From Paenibacillus chitinolyticus NBRC 15660 (GTDB lineage Bacteria > Bacillota > Bacilli > Paenibacillales > NBRC-103111): a stretch of DNA of 64,000 bases. Positions 63,954 through 64,000 of the stretch are shown piece by piece. Each line of letters starts with the position of its first letter. The stretch's first letter is position 1. A program made the position numbers and the translations under genes. Below the pieces are notes generated by a model. That model ran no database searches. It saw only the letters and a program-made list of their open reading frames with translations, and was not told the DNA's origin. The stretch spans positions 25,401 to 89,400 of the forward strand of contig NZ_BBJT01000016.1 in assembly GCF_000739915.1 (NCBI RefSeq). The letters are read 5' to 3'.

Positions 63954-63993
63954 AAAAAGAGTCCTTTTGAACGGTTACGTTCAAAAGGACTCT
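63954..63993 (-). terminator. Terminator of a gene beyond the right edge
   Basis: A 16-pair perfect stem AGAGTCCTTTTGAACG / CGTTCAAAAGGACTCT with loop GTTA, followed on the minus strand by TTTTT. It serves a minus-strand gene that starts past 64000. Confidence 0.85.
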
Positions 63994-64000
63994 CATTTGC

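Overview
The window comes from a low-to-mid GC Gram-positive bacterium, most likely Paenibacillus or a close relative. This rests on a complete purEKBCSQLFMNHD operon in Bacillus order behind a PurBox pair and a guanine riboswitch, a YerC/DagK/sirohydrochlorin-chelatase neighbourhood, a YqfQ-type protein, S-layer and flagellin gene fragments, and AGGAGG-type ribosome sites. Host DNA is GC-rich. It is interrupted by two strikingly AT-rich islands (about 1-8150 and 28260-40340) made mostly of defence-type genes.

Left island (1-8150): a membrane protein cut by the window edge, an EVE/PUA-like + Mrr_cat restriction enzyme, a tandemly duplicated Cro-like regulator unit with paired palindromic operators, a nuclease-helicase (DUF2075 type), and a three-gene operon of unrecognised proteins (a small acidic protein with a histone-fold-like pattern, a 464-aa protein, and a protein with two C-terminal membrane helices).

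8176-13550: a MarR-controlled operon with an arylsulfotransferase-like protein and a sulfonate/taurine-type ABC importer. 13663-20870: small conserved genes, a TetR/GNAT pair with a perfect operator, a secreted PPC-like protein, an amino-acid permease, and a Fur-controlled siderophore-binding lipoprotein.

21041-23083: a Ro60/Rsr (TROVE + vWA) gene preceded by three consecutive Y-RNA-like noncoding RNAs. They share a covarying Ro-binding helix. One carries a circularly permuted tRNA mimic.

23400-30300: assorted hypotheticals, an MBL-fold hydrolase, a HEAT-like protein, and decayed flagellin and S-layer-homology genes.

Right island (30349-40101): a type I restriction-modification operon hsdM-hsdS-hsdR followed by a 916-aa AbiH-family protein. 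Its C-terminus is clearly homologous to the C-terminal helical domain of the adjacent HsdR. This suggests an AbiH effector that docks on the same methylase complex, an arrangement I do not recognise as described. A decayed DUF91/DUF5655-type nuclease gene lies upstream of hsdM.

40340-49310: an RNA uracil methyltransferase with an unusually long tail and insert, DagK, a sirohydrochlorin-chelatase-like protein, YerC, YqfQ, a DCC-family protein and a MORN-repeat secreted protein. 49395-63660: the purine operon on the minus strand with its full control region. The last bases hold a terminator for a gene lying beyond the right edge.
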